Shown piece by piece: positions 51,973 through 61,607 of a stretch of 64,000 nt of DNA. The stretch lies in NCBI RefSeq assembly GCF_001682865.1, contig NZ_MAQX01000001.1, positions 1,245,290 through 1,309,289 of the forward strand, written 5' to 3'. Below the pieces are notes generated by a model, which saw only the letters and a program-made list of their open reading frames with translations, was not told where the DNA came from and did no database searches. The translations under genes and the position numbers were made by a program. How positions within the stretch are numbered: the stretch's first letter is position 1; each line of letters starts with the position of its first letter. Source of the DNA: Bacillus sp. FJAT-26390 (GTDB taxonomy: Bacteria > Bacillota > Bacilli > Paenibacillales > Paenibacillaceae).

Positions 51973-53268
51973 TTACATAGAAAACATGACTTTCTGCTCG
52001 GGTACTGCCGCCGGGAAACGTATCGTAATCTTTGTTCCCTCTCCTGGCTTGCTCTCGAATGTAATCTTACCGTTCAAGGCTTCGACAATTCGAATCGTTA
52101 CCAATATCCCAAGCCCTGTCCCCGTCTCCTTTGTCGTGAAAAAGGCCGAGCCGATATTGTCCAAATCTTCCTTGCTCATCCCTGTTCCCGTATCCATGAT
52201 TTCAATGAAAATTTCCTCGTTGCGATTATAAGCGTTGATTATCACCTCACCCGTATCCGGGATCGCTTCTACTCCATTTTTGATCAAATTCAATATGACT
52301 TGCGAGAGTTTTGGTTTATCCGCCCACACAAAGAGATCGGTTTGGCTGCAATTCAAGTGCATTTGGACATTTTGTATCAAGCTATACGAGTTCATGATCT
52401 CAATCGTATGCGTTAAAAAACTAGAAACCTCGATTAACTCAAGCTGGTCTGCCTGCGGCTTAGCCAGATTCAAATAATCGGTAATGATATATACTGCACG
52501 ATCCAATTCCGATAAGGCTATATTCATATAACCCTTTTGTTTGTCATCGACGGACTCTTTGAGCAATTGCAGAAAACCTTTTACTACAGTTAACGGATTG
52601 CGAACTTCATGGGCAACCGATGCCGCGATTTGGCTGACGATCTTCAGCTTTTCGCTACGCTCCAGCTCAAGCTTCAGCATGTTGGTCTCTATAATATGCT
52701 CCTTGAGTAAAGCGGAAATGCCCATTCCAATTAGCGAGGCTAAAACCAACAATGACAACGTAAAAAAATTTGGAGTCTGATGCGTTAGCGACCCCTGATG
52801 CATGTCTATGTAAACATAAAAGAAGATTTTAATGAAAATGACTGAATTAAGCGCTAACAGCAAGCAAATAACGATTCTTTTGAACGCTTTATAATGAAGG
52901 AAAGGCTTCACTAAGAAAAAGCATGGACAAATTGTAAACAGTGCAATGATTCCTGCAAATACAACGGCATCGCCGCCTAAATAAACGCGGTACAAGGCAG
53001 CTATCGTTATGGCCAGGATGCCAGGAACATATTTACCGCCACTGTAAAGAATAGAGATAATGATAGGAATCGTTCTTAAATCGCCTTGAAATTCTCCCAC
53101 CATGTGAACCGGAGCTGCCATGCAAAGTATGGCTGACGTGCCGAACATCAGTCCACTCACCACTTGGTAGCGCATGCTGTTCATGATCTTTTTACGATTT
53201 AAAAAGAACTGTTGGATAAAGATCGGAAACAATATGATAATGAGATGGATAAGTAGTTGGTTTACCAT
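51973..53268 (-). CDS. Orphan sensor histidine kinase with LytS-type 5TM domain
   Basis: 431 residues. Five to six N-terminal helices (about 5-190) with GGKYVPGILAITIAALYRVYLGG split across the central helices, the 5TMR-LYT signature. Kinase core: phospho-acceptor His in VAHEVRNPLTVVKG, N-box NLIKNGVEAIP, G1 DTGTGM, F-box FFTTKETGTGLG. No response regulator is adjacent. The architecture resembles the Spo0F-directed kinases KinB/KinD-like of Bacillus, so input to the sporulation phosphorelay is a reasonable but untested idea. Confidence 0.88.
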   Translation of the reverse strand: MVNQLLIHLIIILFPIFIQQFFLNRKKIMNSMRYQVVSGLMFGTSAILCMAAPVHMVGEFQGDLRTIPIIISILYSGGKYVPGILAITIAALYRVYLGGDAVVFAGIIALFTICPCFFLVKPFLHYKAFKRIVICLLLALNSVIFIKIFFYVYIDMHQGSLTHQTPNFFTLSLLVLASLIGMGISALLKEHIIETNMLKLELERSEKLKIVSQIAASVAHEVRNPLTVVKGFLQLLKESVDDKQKGYMNIALSELDRAVYIITDYLNLAKPQADQLELIEVSSFLTHTIEIMNSYSLIQNVQMHLNCSQTDLFVWADKPKLSQVILNLIKNGVEAIPDTGEVIINAYNRNEEIFIEIMDTGTGMSKEDLDNIGSAFFTTKETGTGLGILVTIRIVEALNGKITFESKPGEGTKITIRFPAAVPEQKVMFSM

Positions 53269-53399
53269 ATCTTTTAATCCATTCCCTCTCCTTTTACATT
53301 ATTTGTATAGTTCTTTGGAACTATCAATTACAGTTTTAATATAGCACAAATCATGCGCGAGCATCAGTGTTAAAATCGGCATTTTGTAAGGTGAAAAAA

Positions 53400-53442
53400 A
53401 ATAAAACTAACTCGTGCGAGATCGCAACGAATTAGTTTTATA
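53400..53442. terminator. Bidirectional hairpin between kinase and pseudogene
   Basis: ATAAAACTAA / TTAGTTTTAT with inner TCGT/ACGA pairs. A- and T-rich flanks on both sides; on the minus strand it follows the pseudogene by 39 bp. Confidence 0.75.
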
Positions 53443-53480
53443 GGAGTAAATTATTTATTTTAGCTTGCCTAATGCAGCCC

Positions 53481-54830
53481 TCAATTTAGCCGAGTGCTCT
53501 CATCATGCAACTTAAAGCGCTCAAGCTGGCTATGCAGTTCGTTTGCAATTTGCATCAGATGCTTGACTTTGATTCGGGAGGAATCGAAAGCTTGCTGCTG
53601 TTCCAATGTCGACGCCGAAATTTCTTCGCTTCCGGCGGCTGACTGCTGCGTAACCGCGCTGATGTTTTCTACCGATTGCAACACGCGGCCGCTTTTTTCC
53701 TGAGAGATATTCATGTCTTGCGTTAGCTGTTGGAGCTGATTGACGATGTACTTAACCTTCTCATCAATGACTTGGAATGATACTGTTGTTGCATCCATTG
53801 CGCTAACTTGCTGCTTCGCAAGATCTAGCCCATCTTCCATTACGTTTGTCATCTTGTCCATACGTTCAGTAATTTGATTCACTAGATTTAAAATATGTGA
53901 TGCCGTGTGGGTGGACTGGTTTGCCAGTTTTTTGACCTCGTTGGCAACAACCGCGAAGCCGCGTCCCGCTTCACCTGCTCCATTGCCTGCTGACCTTCCA
54001 AAACCGCATGCGCTGCTTCTTCACTATATCGGCTTGATAATAGCGATGCCTCCACATTTGTCGTGAAGCCTATCTGTACATCTTCCATCAAGGCTACGAC
54101 GTTCAGCAAATCCCCGGAAACCACCTGATTGCCTTTAGCCAGCTCATCCGTAGCAATGGAGATTTGGCTGACAATTTCCGTTAAAATTTTATTTTCAGAA
54201 TCAATCTCCTTAGCATTGCTATCAATCTTTGAGCCTGCATCACCAATGGATTGTGCCAAAGCGTGCAGGTTGGACACCATTAATGCAAAGGACACGCTCA
54301 TCTGGGCTATCTCATCGTGTCCCTTGGGCTGCGGCACCCGGATGCGAAGATTGCCCGATGACACTTCCCTTGCGCATTTGTTCAGCTGGGAGAACACCAA
54401 CCAAGAAGCTTCCCTCATCCTCTTTAAATGTCAGGGATGCTACATTCGGCAGCTCAGAAGTATCGTCAATTAATATAAATTGCTGCTCCGGAAATTGCTC
54501 CGATACGTTTTCCAGGCTTTCTTTTACAGCAAACCCTAGACCTACGATCAAGTCGCATTTTTCGTCAACAAGCTCCGTTAAACCTTGGTCAAAACTTTCT
54601 AAATCCGGCAGTTCCCGATAGTCCAGTTCAATGCCAAGCTCATCGCGTGCTTTCGTCAGCCCTGCAAAAGCCCCGTCGCTGAACGACTGGTCGCCCAGTC
54701 CGTCATTCGAGAGCATGATGCCAACCTTCAGCCGCTTGGGCGAGGCATGCTCTTCCTTTGCCCCGCATCCATTTAATAAGATGGTCATCATAAGCGGGAA
54801 AAGAATAAGCAATCGAAATGATTTCATCAT
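53481..54830 (-). pseudogene. Broken receptor: BMP-type lipoprotein fused to chemotaxis transducer
   Basis: Three frame-incompatible pieces on one strand. 54830-54312: lipoprotein signal (NGCG lipobox) and the first half of a BMP/Med-type substrate-binding domain (VGIMLSNDGLGDQSFSDGAFAG, KEDEGSFLVG), then out of frame. 54418-53888: HAMP linker (VSSGNLRIRVP, DEIAQMSVSFALMVSNL) and the start of a methyl-accepting domain. From about 53990: GAGEAGRGFAVVANEVKKLA, the conserved MCP hairpin, then VTQQSAAGSEEISAST to the end at 53481. The missing stretches (second half of the BMP domain plus transmembrane helix; about 100 residues of the MCP helix) point to deletions, not point frameshifts. Not expected to make a working receptor. 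Confidence 0.85.
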
Positions 54831-55386
54831 ACTGCATGCCCCCTTTGATCAAGTGATGTCGAATGTAGCTGAAAATTGTCTAATTAAGGATATTGTAAGT
54901 TTCATCTTCGCTAGCTGTGTTAAGGGGAGGTTAAGAAATTATAAAGTCTGGGACTTTTGGGGGAGGGGGAATTAGAACTTTCAAGTTAAGTGGAATAATC
55001 CCTATCTCATGTGGGATCAATCTTTATTGTCAATCGTGTCACCCTTCCAAGAAACATTACACACAAGCCTGTAGACCAGAAAAACCTCCACTCATCACAA
55101 GCCATCAATAGACACATCTATTTTCAACCTCACTTTATTTCCAGCAGCCCCCTTGCTTCCGCATCTGAAACTAATATCTCCCTTTTCCTTTAAAATGTAG
55201 CGCTTAACCTATCTCATATAGCTCCTTCATTTTCTTCCTTCTTTCAATTCCCTTCCAATCAACGTTTTATCAGCATAATCTTCAGAATATCAATTGCAGA
55301 CAAATAACCATCAATCACGCGCATTGTTTAGCCACCCCGGATTGTGTACGATCCATATAAACCATTAACGAAGGAGGAAGCTTAAA
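54831..55386. other. 556-bp intergenic region without a recognisable gene
   Basis: AT-rich and C/T-rich on the plus strand, with many stop codons in every frame and no convincing coding signal. A short ATCCC/GGGAT dyad lies near 55000-55016. The last 20 bp contain the GAAGGAGGAAG ribosome site of the desaturase-type gene. A promoter for that operon must lie here, but no good -35/-10 pair or stress-sigma site could be fixed. Confidence 0.6.
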
Positions 55387-56484
55387 GTGGCTACCCATTC
55401 GAAACACAAAAGGGACTACAGCCTAACAGGTCCCGAGAATGATTTGGCAAAGCAAAAAGGGCTTGTCGCAGCGGATTGGTATACGAGCCCTATCCCCCGC
55501 TCCAAGCTGAAGGAGCTTATGAAAAGAAAAGACGGACCCGCCATTCGGGATACGATCATTTGGTTTGGGGCGCTTGCGGCAGCTGGGTGGTTAGCCTATT
55601 TATCGTGGGGCACGTGGTGGGCACTGCCTGCATTTGCGATTTATGGCGTTCTTTACGCTTCGCCTGCCGACTCTCGCTGGCATGAATGCGGACATGGGAC
55701 TGCATTCAAAACCTCATGGATGAACGAAGCCGTCTACCAAATCGCTTCCTTTATGATTTTAAGGCCGGCGACGCCTTGGAGGTGGAGCCATTCCCGTCAT
55801 CATACCGATACGATCATCGTGGGCAGAGACCCGGAGATCGTATCCCCGCGACCGCCAGTTTGGCACGTTATTGCGATGGAGTTTTTCAAGCTTTATGGCG
55901 GTCCTCGCGATATAAAGCGCATGTTTCTACATTGCTTTGGCAAGCTGGACGCGGAGGAAAAAGAGTATATCCCGGCAACGGAAATACGCAAAACCTGTAC
56001 CGAATCGCGTATTTATGTCCTTATTTTCATAGCAGTCATCGCTGCTTGCCTGTATTTTGGCACCATCCTACCCGCCATGTTCATTGTACTGCCTTCCTTC
56101 TTCGGAAGCTTTCTCGTCCTTATGACAGGCATGTCCCAGCATCTTGGACTGTATGAGGATGTGCTCGATCATCGACTCAACACGCGTACGACTTATATGA
56201 ACCCTGTCCTTCGTTTTCTCTATTGGAATATGAACTATCACACCGAGCATCACATGTTCCCGATGGTTCCTTATCACGCTCTGCCGAAGCTGCATGAAGA
56301 AATGAAGCATGACTGCCCGGCACCTTCGCCAAGTCTTTACGCTGCGCTGAAGGAAGTGTTTACCGCACTTTTGCGGCAGAGACACGACCCGTCGTACACG
56401 ATTATTCGGCCACTTCCCGCTTCGGCGCGTCCGTACGTCAACGGCCCAAACACCGGGGATCATAATGAAGCTGTCTCAAAATAA
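55387..56484 (+). CDS. MocD-like membrane di-iron oxygenase / fatty acid desaturase
   Basis: 365 residues, start GTG after GAAGGAGG. Three histidine boxes of membrane di-iron enzymes: HECGH (H99-H103), HSRHH (H135-H139) and HTEHH (H285-H289), plus transmembrane helices between boxes (about 60-90 and 195-255). Sequence around QHLGLYEDVLDHRLN and MNYHTEHHMFPMVPYHALP is close to the MocD group of rhizobia, which with MocE and MocF demethylates the rhizopine 3-O-methyl-scyllo-inosamine. Ordinary lipid desaturation is the alternative. First gene of a complete oxygenase-ferredoxin-reductase operon. Confidence 0.85.
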   Translation: MATHSKHKRDYSLTGPENDLAKQKGLVAADWYTSPIPRSKLKELMKRKDGPAIRDTIIWFGALAAAGWLAYLSWGTWWALPAFAIYGVLYASPADSRWHECGHGTAFKTSWMNEAVYQIASFMILRPATPWRWSHSRHHTDTIIVGRDPEIVSPRPPVWHVIAMEFFKLYGGPRDIKRMFLHCFGKLDAEEKEYIPATEIRKTCTESRIYVLIFIAVIAACLYFGTILPAMFIVLPSFFGSFLVLMTGMSQHLGLYEDVLDHRLNTRTTYMNPVLRFLYWNMNYHTEHHMFPMVPYHALPKLHEEMKHDCPAPSPSLYAALKEVFTALLRQRHDPSYTIIRPLPASARPYVNGPNTGDHNEAVSK

Positions 56485-56506
56485 ATGAAAAAAAGAGGTG
56501 TGTCAT

Positions 56507-56827
56507 ATGACATATGAAGGCTGGATTGCGGCATGTGAAGAAGACGATATCGAGGAAGAGGACGTTATTCGATTCGATTACGAGGAGCGAACCTTTGCGA
56601 TTTACCGCTCCGCAAAAAACGAATATTTTGCTACAGACGGCTACTGTACGCACGAGAAATTTCATTTGTCGGACGGATTGGTTATGGGTAACCACATTGA
56701 ATGTCCGAAACATAACGGAAGGTTTGATTATACGACTGGGGAAGCCAAGCGTGCTCCCGTCTGTCAGGCTCTCAGAACCTATCCGATTAAGCGGGAATCT
56801 GGACTCGTCTGGATCAGGATCAATTGA
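56507..56827 (+). CDS. MocE-like Rieske [2Fe-2S] ferredoxin
   Basis: 106 residues from ATG 56507 (AGAGGTG seven bases upstream; the frame is open to GTG 56498). Rieske ligands C47-x-H49 (CTHEKFHL) and C66-x-x-H69 (CPKHNGRFD), then ALRTYPIKR as in MocE-family ferredoxins. It passes electrons from the flavoprotein encoded next to the di-iron oxygenase before it. Spacing of 22 bp and 12 bp to its neighbours indicates one transcript. Confidence 0.9.
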   Translation: MTYEGWIAACEEDDIEEEDVIRFDYEERTFAIYRSAKNEYFATDGYCTHEKFHLSDGLVMGNHIECPKHNGRFDYTTGEAKRAPVCQALRTYPIKRESGLVWIRIN

Positions 56828-56839
56828 GGAGGCTTTATT

Positions 56840-58099
56840 TTGACTGAATACGGCATGGTTATCATAGGAGCAGGAGAAACAGGCGCACGAGCAGCATCTG
56901 AGCTTCGCAGCTTGGGCTGGACTGGCATTATTACACTTATTGGCGAGGAAGCCCATGCTCCTTACGAACGTCCTCCTTTATCTAAGCAAGCTTTACAAGA
57001 AGCAGCAGAGCCTTCGCCGGCTTTTATACTTGATCATAAAAAGCTGGAAGAGCTCCGCATCTTATGGAAGAAGGAAAACAAGGCCACTTCCATTGATAAG
57101 GGCAAACATATGATTAAGCTTGAAAACGGTGAATCGATTTTCTATGAACGCCTGCTGCTTGCTACAGGCGCCAAACCGAGAACGCTTCCAGCTGAACTAT
57201 TCGAGCCACGGCCCGGTTCTATTATCGATACACCTCTCGTTCATTATCTTCGTTCGTTCAGTGATGCGCTCTCCCTTCGCAAGCGGCTGCAGCCGGGAAA
57301 ACGTATCATCGTGATCGGCGGCGGCTTCATTGGCCTTGAAGTAGCGGCAAGTGCCAGCGCTTGCGGCTGTGAAGTAACCGTCATTGAGGCTGGACCGCGT
57401 TTATTGATGAGAGGCGTTCCCGAAGCAATTGCATCGATTGTGGAAGCCCGACATCGCTCGGCTGGCGTTCGGATTCAGCTCGGTGTGGGAATCTCTCAAG
57501 TATCAAGTATAGGCGATGAGAAAATCGTCACCTTGGCAAACGGTGAAGCGCTGGTTTGCGACACGATCATCGCAGGCATCGGCGCTATCCCCGAAACGAC
57601 GCTCGCCGCAGAGAGCGGATTAGTTATAGAGAACGGGATTCGGGCGGATAATAGGCTTGCTACAAGCGACCCCGATATTTTTGCCGCAGGCGATTGCTGC
57701 TCCTTCCCGCATCCTCTTTATGACGGGGCACGAATCCGCTTAGAGGCATGGCGCGCCGCTCAGGATCAAGGTACCTTTGCAGCGGCAAGCATGCTAGGCG
57801 CCAAGGAGAGCTATGATGCCGTACCGTGGTTTTGGTCGGATCAATTTGAACTCGCCTTGCAGGTAACCGGCTTGCCTTCAGCAGGAACGGTAACCGTTCA
57901 ACGCAGCCTTGGCAGTGCAGGGGAGCTGTTTTTCCACTTTACAGGCGAGCACCGCCTTATCGCGGCAAGCGGCATCGGAAGCCCCGGCATAGCAAAAGAG
58001 ATTCGGCTGGCGGAGAAGCTCATTGCTGCACGGTCAATTCTGGATCCTGCGCAGCTTGCTAGACCCGATGTAAAGCTAAAGGCACTTTTAAATGCTTAG
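56840..58099 (+). CDS. FAD/NAD(P)H ferredoxin reductase (MocF-like)
   Basis: 419 residues, start TTG eight bases after GAGGAGG. FAD-binding IIGAGETGARAASEL, Rieske-reductase motif YERPPLSKQ, NAD-binding VIGGGFIGLEVAASA, second FAD motif DIFAAGDCCSFP, and a C-terminal reductase domain (about 325-419). Such proteins take electrons from NAD(P)H to a Rieske ferredoxin in multicomponent oxygenases. Completes the three-gene system; no other oxygenase is in the window. Confidence 0.9.
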   Translation: MTEYGMVIIGAGETGARAASELRSLGWTGIITLIGEEAHAPYERPPLSKQALQEAAEPSPAFILDHKKLEELRILWKKENKATSIDKGKHMIKLENGESIFYERLLLATGAKPRTLPAELFEPRPGSIIDTPLVHYLRSFSDALSLRKRLQPGKRIIVIGGGFIGLEVAASASACGCEVTVIEAGPRLLMRGVPEAIASIVEARHRSAGVRIQLGVGISQVSSIGDEKIVTLANGEALVCDTIIAGIGAIPETTLAAESGLVIENGIRADNRLATSDPDIFAAGDCCSFPHPLYDGARIRLEAWRAAQDQGTFAAASMLGAKESYDAVPWFWSDQFELALQVTGLPSAGTVTVQRSLGSAGELFFHFTGEHRLIAASGIGSPGIAKEIRLAEKLIAARSILDPAQLARPDVKLKALLNA

Positions 58100-58468
58100 C
58101 TGCTTCCAGCCTGACTTGGCATCACATGTAGCATAATGCGCATAAGGGTATGGCAGAATCTTTTACAGCTCATACAGCATAAACCCACATATAACCCTTA
58201 TATTTTAAAACGCAAAGGCATGCTTTTCTGAATAGGTCAACAATCCCAATACGCCAACGAGCCCTAGATGCAGCTTAATCTCTAGCGGCTCTTTTTTGCT
58301 TTGTCTACTCTTATATTCAGAATGTGCTTAGTCCGTCACGTTATCAAAAGTCTCCAACCCGTTAAAACCAGAATTGGAGACGCTCTTTTCTTATTAGTAT
58401 TCCGAAAGGCTAATTGACGTCGGCTCGTACCTTATGGACTGTACGTTCGGTTCTCATACCATCAGCCA
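58100..58468. other. Convergent intergenic region with a terminator
   Basis: A stem GTCTCCAA / TTGGAGAC (58350-58357 and 58374-58381) followed by GCTCTTTTCTT would end the oxygenase operon. The 250 bp before it show no frame of note and no repeat that could be confirmed by eye. Confidence 0.6.
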
Positions 58469-59365
58469 CTACTTCCACTCGGACACTACACGCTGCCACT
58501 GCGCCTCGGCGATCTTTTTGAAGAGCAGCGCCTGCTGCCAGCGGTCCGAAATTTCGACTTCGTCTCCAGCGGTATTTCTACGCGTAACGGCATAAAACCC
58601 TGGAGGACCCAGCTCGGTTACAAAAGGCAGCACATCCCCCGGCTGCGCTTGACGGAGCCAATAGCTCATTCCCTTACTCCACCAGCGCTCAAAATGGGGC
58701 AGCATCGGATGGTCGCCTTCTGCACCTACGTCAATCTGAACTTGTTCACCGTTTGAAACACGAGCGTGTATGCCTGAAGTACGCTCCAGCAGCGTGTCAA
58801 AATATCTCTCTGTCTTTGTCAGTGAACCGTTCAACTCGCCAGCTACCACGTAATGGGACAAATCAATCATTAAACGAAGCTCCGGCAGTTCGCGAACATA
58901 TTCGGCTGTCCGAATCAGGTCCTGCGTAACCGTTCCTCTATGCGTCTCGATGAACGTGGGAATGCCCGCTTCGCTTGCTTGCGATAGCAAGCCCGACAGC
59001 AGCTTAATCGCTTCATCATTTATAACAAACGAGTCCATCACCTGCAAATTCAAATATTGTACGCGGCCAAAGCGTTTAGCATCCTTAATGTACGCGCTTA
59101 TATCTTCAACCTTATCCGGAAAGGCGATCGCATTAAAACCGAGCTTATACCGATCAAGAAGCCGTTGCCACTCCTCCTCTTCCGCTTGCGAGGGCACTGC
59201 TGCACTGATTGCCGTGTAACCTGCGTCCGCGATTTTCTCAAATTTTTGCTCCATCGTCCATTCCTTACCATCCTCGCCGAGCAGATTCATCGCCCACCAC
59301 GATTGCTGCAATTCCAGTCTAGGCGCGTTTGACGAACCGTCATTTATCGCATTTCTTGTTCCCAT
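58469..59365 (-). CDS. Xylose-isomerase-like TIM-barrel protein 1
   Basis: 298 residues, with AGAGGAA six bases before ATG. Sugar phosphate isomerase/epimerase fold, metal ligands likely E in FIETHRG, D in LMIDLSHYVV, H in GIHARVSNG, and E in TELGPPGF. This copy is more divergent than the others in the cluster, with WWAMNLLG near the start and a long C-terminus. It is downstream of a hairpin, so it may be partly separate from the MocA-type operon. Reaction unknown. Confidence 0.78.
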   Translation of the reverse strand: MGTRNAINDGSSNAPRLELQQSWWAMNLLGEDGKEWTMEQKFEKIADAGYTAISAAVPSQAEEEEWQRLLDRYKLGFNAIAFPDKVEDISAYIKDAKRFGRVQYLNLQVMDSFVINDEAIKLLSGLLSQASEAGIPTFIETHRGTVTQDLIRTAEYVRELPELRLMIDLSHYVVAGELNGSLTKTERYFDTLLERTSGIHARVSNGEQVQIDVGAEGDHPMLPHFERWWSKGMSYWLRQAQPGDVLPFVTELGPPGFYAVTRRNTAGDEVEISDRWQQALLFKKIAEAQWQRVVSEWK

Positions 59366-59414
59366 ATCAATTCCTCTTTTCTAGGGAGTATCTTCGACAT
59401 ATTGTGCACGGACG

Positions 59415-59446
59415 AAAAAGCCGACTTTAACTTAATAGCCGGCTTC
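59415..59446 (-). terminator. Probable terminator between TIM-barrel genes 2 and 1
   Basis: On the minus strand AAGCCGGC / GTCGGCTT with one mismatch, followed by TTTTCGTC. Located 50 bp after the 59496-60326 gene. It may end the upstream operon or reduce expression of the last gene. Confidence 0.6.
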
Positions 59447-59495
59447 CATTGTCCTTCCTTTTGATATCGAACCAGTCAATGGCCATTCCACTGCC

Positions 59496-60326
59496 TTATG
59501 CCAAAAGCCAATTCGGATGCTTCGCCAATCGATCCTCGATCAGCTTCAAAGCTTTTTTATTTCTCTCTAAATGAGAATAGGTGTCCCCACCCATGCCGTA
59601 GCCCTGAAAACCGAGCGGACCACCGTACCCGTGCTTTTTCAGCGCTGCCAAAAAACCGAACAGATCAAGCTCCCCCTGATCGATGCATTCAATCGAAGCA
59701 GGCAATCCGCCAGGAGGCAGCTTGCGGCTGCCGCAAATATTTACGGCATGCAAATATGGCAGGCAAGCGGATACAGCTTCATTTAATTTTGTACCGTCGA
59801 CGGCATACCAATGGAAAGAACTAAAGGTCATTCCGAGCAGCGGGTGCGAAAGCTTGCTAATTAACCTATGCGCATCCTCCCAACGCTCCAGCCAAAAAAA
59901 CACATGGTGGTAAAGTGAAATTTGAATCCCTCTACGTTCGGCAATCTGCAGCAGATACGATAACCACTCGAGCGCCAAACGGTCCCCATCCGGATCTGAT
60001 GGCACGTACCTAGAGCCACCCATCGTTAAGGCTAACTCTACTCGGCTGCACCCCTGAATAGTCTCTAGCATGGCAACGATTTTTGCCGCTTCCGGGTGCT
60101 CCTTCGGCAGCGTTACATCCAGCACCGCATACACAGCGGCAATGTCCAATCCATAGTCATCCTTTACTCGGGGCAGCTTTTCAAGATCCGTCCAAGCCTG
60201 CTCATCCCATAAGGTTAAGTATGCCGCGTCGTAACCAAGCTCGCGCAGCATTTCACAGCGAACCTCAAACGGATAATGACCCAAGCTGTTATAGAAAAAA
60301 GTGTCCATCGCATATACGCTTTCCAT
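59496..60326 (-). CDS. Xylose-isomerase-like TIM-barrel protein 2
   Basis: 276 residues. MDTFFYNSLGHYPFEVRCEMLRELGYD split over the first barrel strand and helix, ISLYHHVFFW (in place of the usual metal Glu), LGMTFSSFHW, LHAVNICG and GFQGYGMGGD. Barrel layout of the AP endonuclease 2/IolE family, but several usual metal residues are replaced, so catalysis may differ or be lost. ATG overlaps the stop of the MocA-like gene by one base (TGATG), with GGAGGG six bases upstream. Confidence 0.75.
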   Translation of the reverse strand: MESVYAMDTFFYNSLGHYPFEVRCEMLRELGYDAAYLTLWDEQAWTDLEKLPRVKDDYGLDIAAVYAVLDVTLPKEHPEAAKIVAMLETIQGCSRVELALTMGGSRYVPSDPDGDRLALEWLSYLLQIAERRGIQISLYHHVFFWLERWEDAHRLISKLSHPLLGMTFSSFHWYAVDGTKLNEAVSACLPYLHAVNICGSRKLPPGGLPASIECIDQGELDLFGFLAALKKHGYGGPLGFQGYGMGGDTYSHLERNKKALKLIEDRLAKHPNWLLA

Positions 60327-61426
60327 CAGATTCCCTCCATCGCAACGACTTGCCCCTCTCCGCTGCGCGCACAGTCATAGATAGCAGCGAGAATTGAAAA
60401 GTTGAATACCGCTTGTTCGTTAACAATAGCGGGCGAATGTTGCCCGGAAATCGCTCGAAAAAAATAAACGATCGGCTTATCCATCATGCCCAGCCCTTCA
60501 TTTGAAATGGTGCTTCGATTCTCAGCCGTATCACCGTTCATATCGTAATAATGAGCCAACTCGCCGCTTCCGTCGAAGCACAACCAATCCCATTGCAGCG
60601 CTCCCGCAGTACCTTCAATTTCAGTCAAGCTCCTCTCGGAGCCATGGCAGCATGCAGCGCGCTCGTATTGCACAGGCACAACGCTGCCGTCAGCCAAGTG
60701 AAACCTTAGTAACGCACCGACATGCTGCTCCACATCGCTTTGGATCTCGACCGCATGCGGATGGTTCGTTTCAGGATTTGTCGTCCACGCATGAAGGACC
60801 TCGACCTTTTGCGGCTGCAGCACTTCCGTTAAACTGGCAATATCGTATGGGCCCCAATCCATCAAGGTTCCGCCACCGCTTATTGCGCGGTTTAGAAACC
60901 AGCGGCTCGTCGGCTGATACTCGATGCCCGTCCGCGCCCTTTTCCTTCTCTGAATCCACTGTACTTGATACAGCTCGCCTATTCGGCCCTGATCCAGCAG
61001 CTCTTTTACTCCTGCAGTAATTTCCAATCCTGCAAACCGCGAGCTGCAGCAGCCCAGTATTTTCCCCGCTTCCCGGGCCGTTATCAGCATCAGCGCCGCC
61101 TCTTCCTTATTCATGGCCAGCGGTTTCTCGCATAACACATGACGTCCGGAGCGAAGCGCCCTGCAAGAAATTTCGGCATGCGTGAGCGGTGGTGTCGCAA
61201 CGATGACAATATCGTTCTCCTCCGCTGGCTCATCCAGCATAGTATCTAAATGCTCCACTGGAAAGGCCCACGGATATTTTTCGGCAAACGCCGCCAAAGC
61301 TGACGGATTCACGTCCGTGACGTAAAGCAATGCCCGCTCGCTCTCTGTTTCAGTTAAACGAGCAATCGCCTCGGCATGGTATCCGGCAATAGCCCCAGCT
61401 CCAACGATATAAATCCGCTGTTTCAT
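60326..61426 (-). CDS. Gfo/Idh/MocA-family NAD(P)-dependent oxidoreductase
   Basis: 366 residues. Rossmann GAGAIAGYHAEAIARL near the N-terminus, VIVATPP, the family EKP motif in CEKPLAMNKEEA, and a C-terminal alpha/beta domain with GGTLMDWGPYDIAS and a catalytic-His-like region. Members oxidise or reduce inositols, sugars and sugar acids; rhizopine dehydrogenase MocA is one. One base overlap links it to TIM-barrel gene 2. There are 181 bp between it and TIM-barrel gene 3 without a clear promoter or terminator. Confidence 0.9.
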   Translation of the reverse strand: MKQRIYIVGAGAIAGYHAEAIARLTETESERALLYVTDVNPSALAAFAEKYPWAFPVEHLDTMLDEPAEENDIVIVATPPLTHAEISCRALRSGRHVLCEKPLAMNKEEAALMLITAREAGKILGCCSSRFAGLEITAGVKELLDQGRIGELYQVQWIQRRKRARTGIEYQPTSRWFLNRAISGGGTLMDWGPYDIASLTEVLQPQKVEVLHAWTTNPETNHPHAVEIQSDVEQHVGALLRFHLADGSVVPVQYERAACCHGSERSLTEIEGTAGALQWDWLCFDGSGELAHYYDMNGDTAENRSTISNEGLGMMDKPIVYFFRAISGQHSPAIVNEQAVFNFSILAAIYDCARSGEGQVVAMEGI

Positions 61427-61607
61427 GATCCACTCTCCTCTATTTGCATTAACAAAGCTACAAAACTCTCAATCCCCTTCATACAATGGAGAGGCGCGTC
61501 CTCTTCTTACTATTAAAGCAGACTCACACCAAAGCCCATTCAACATTCCACTGCATAAATTTGCAATTGCGATCCATTCAATGCACAAACAGCTGAGTGA
61601 AGCTCGA

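Noticed and set aside
53481..54830. Three separate small genes
   Set aside because: The pieces form successive parts of one known receptor plan on one strand; each lacks an own ribosome site and complete domain.
55316..55386. Sigma-B type promoter before the desaturase gene (GTTTAG ... GTAC)
   Set aside because: The -10 part does not fit GGGWAW at the needed distance.
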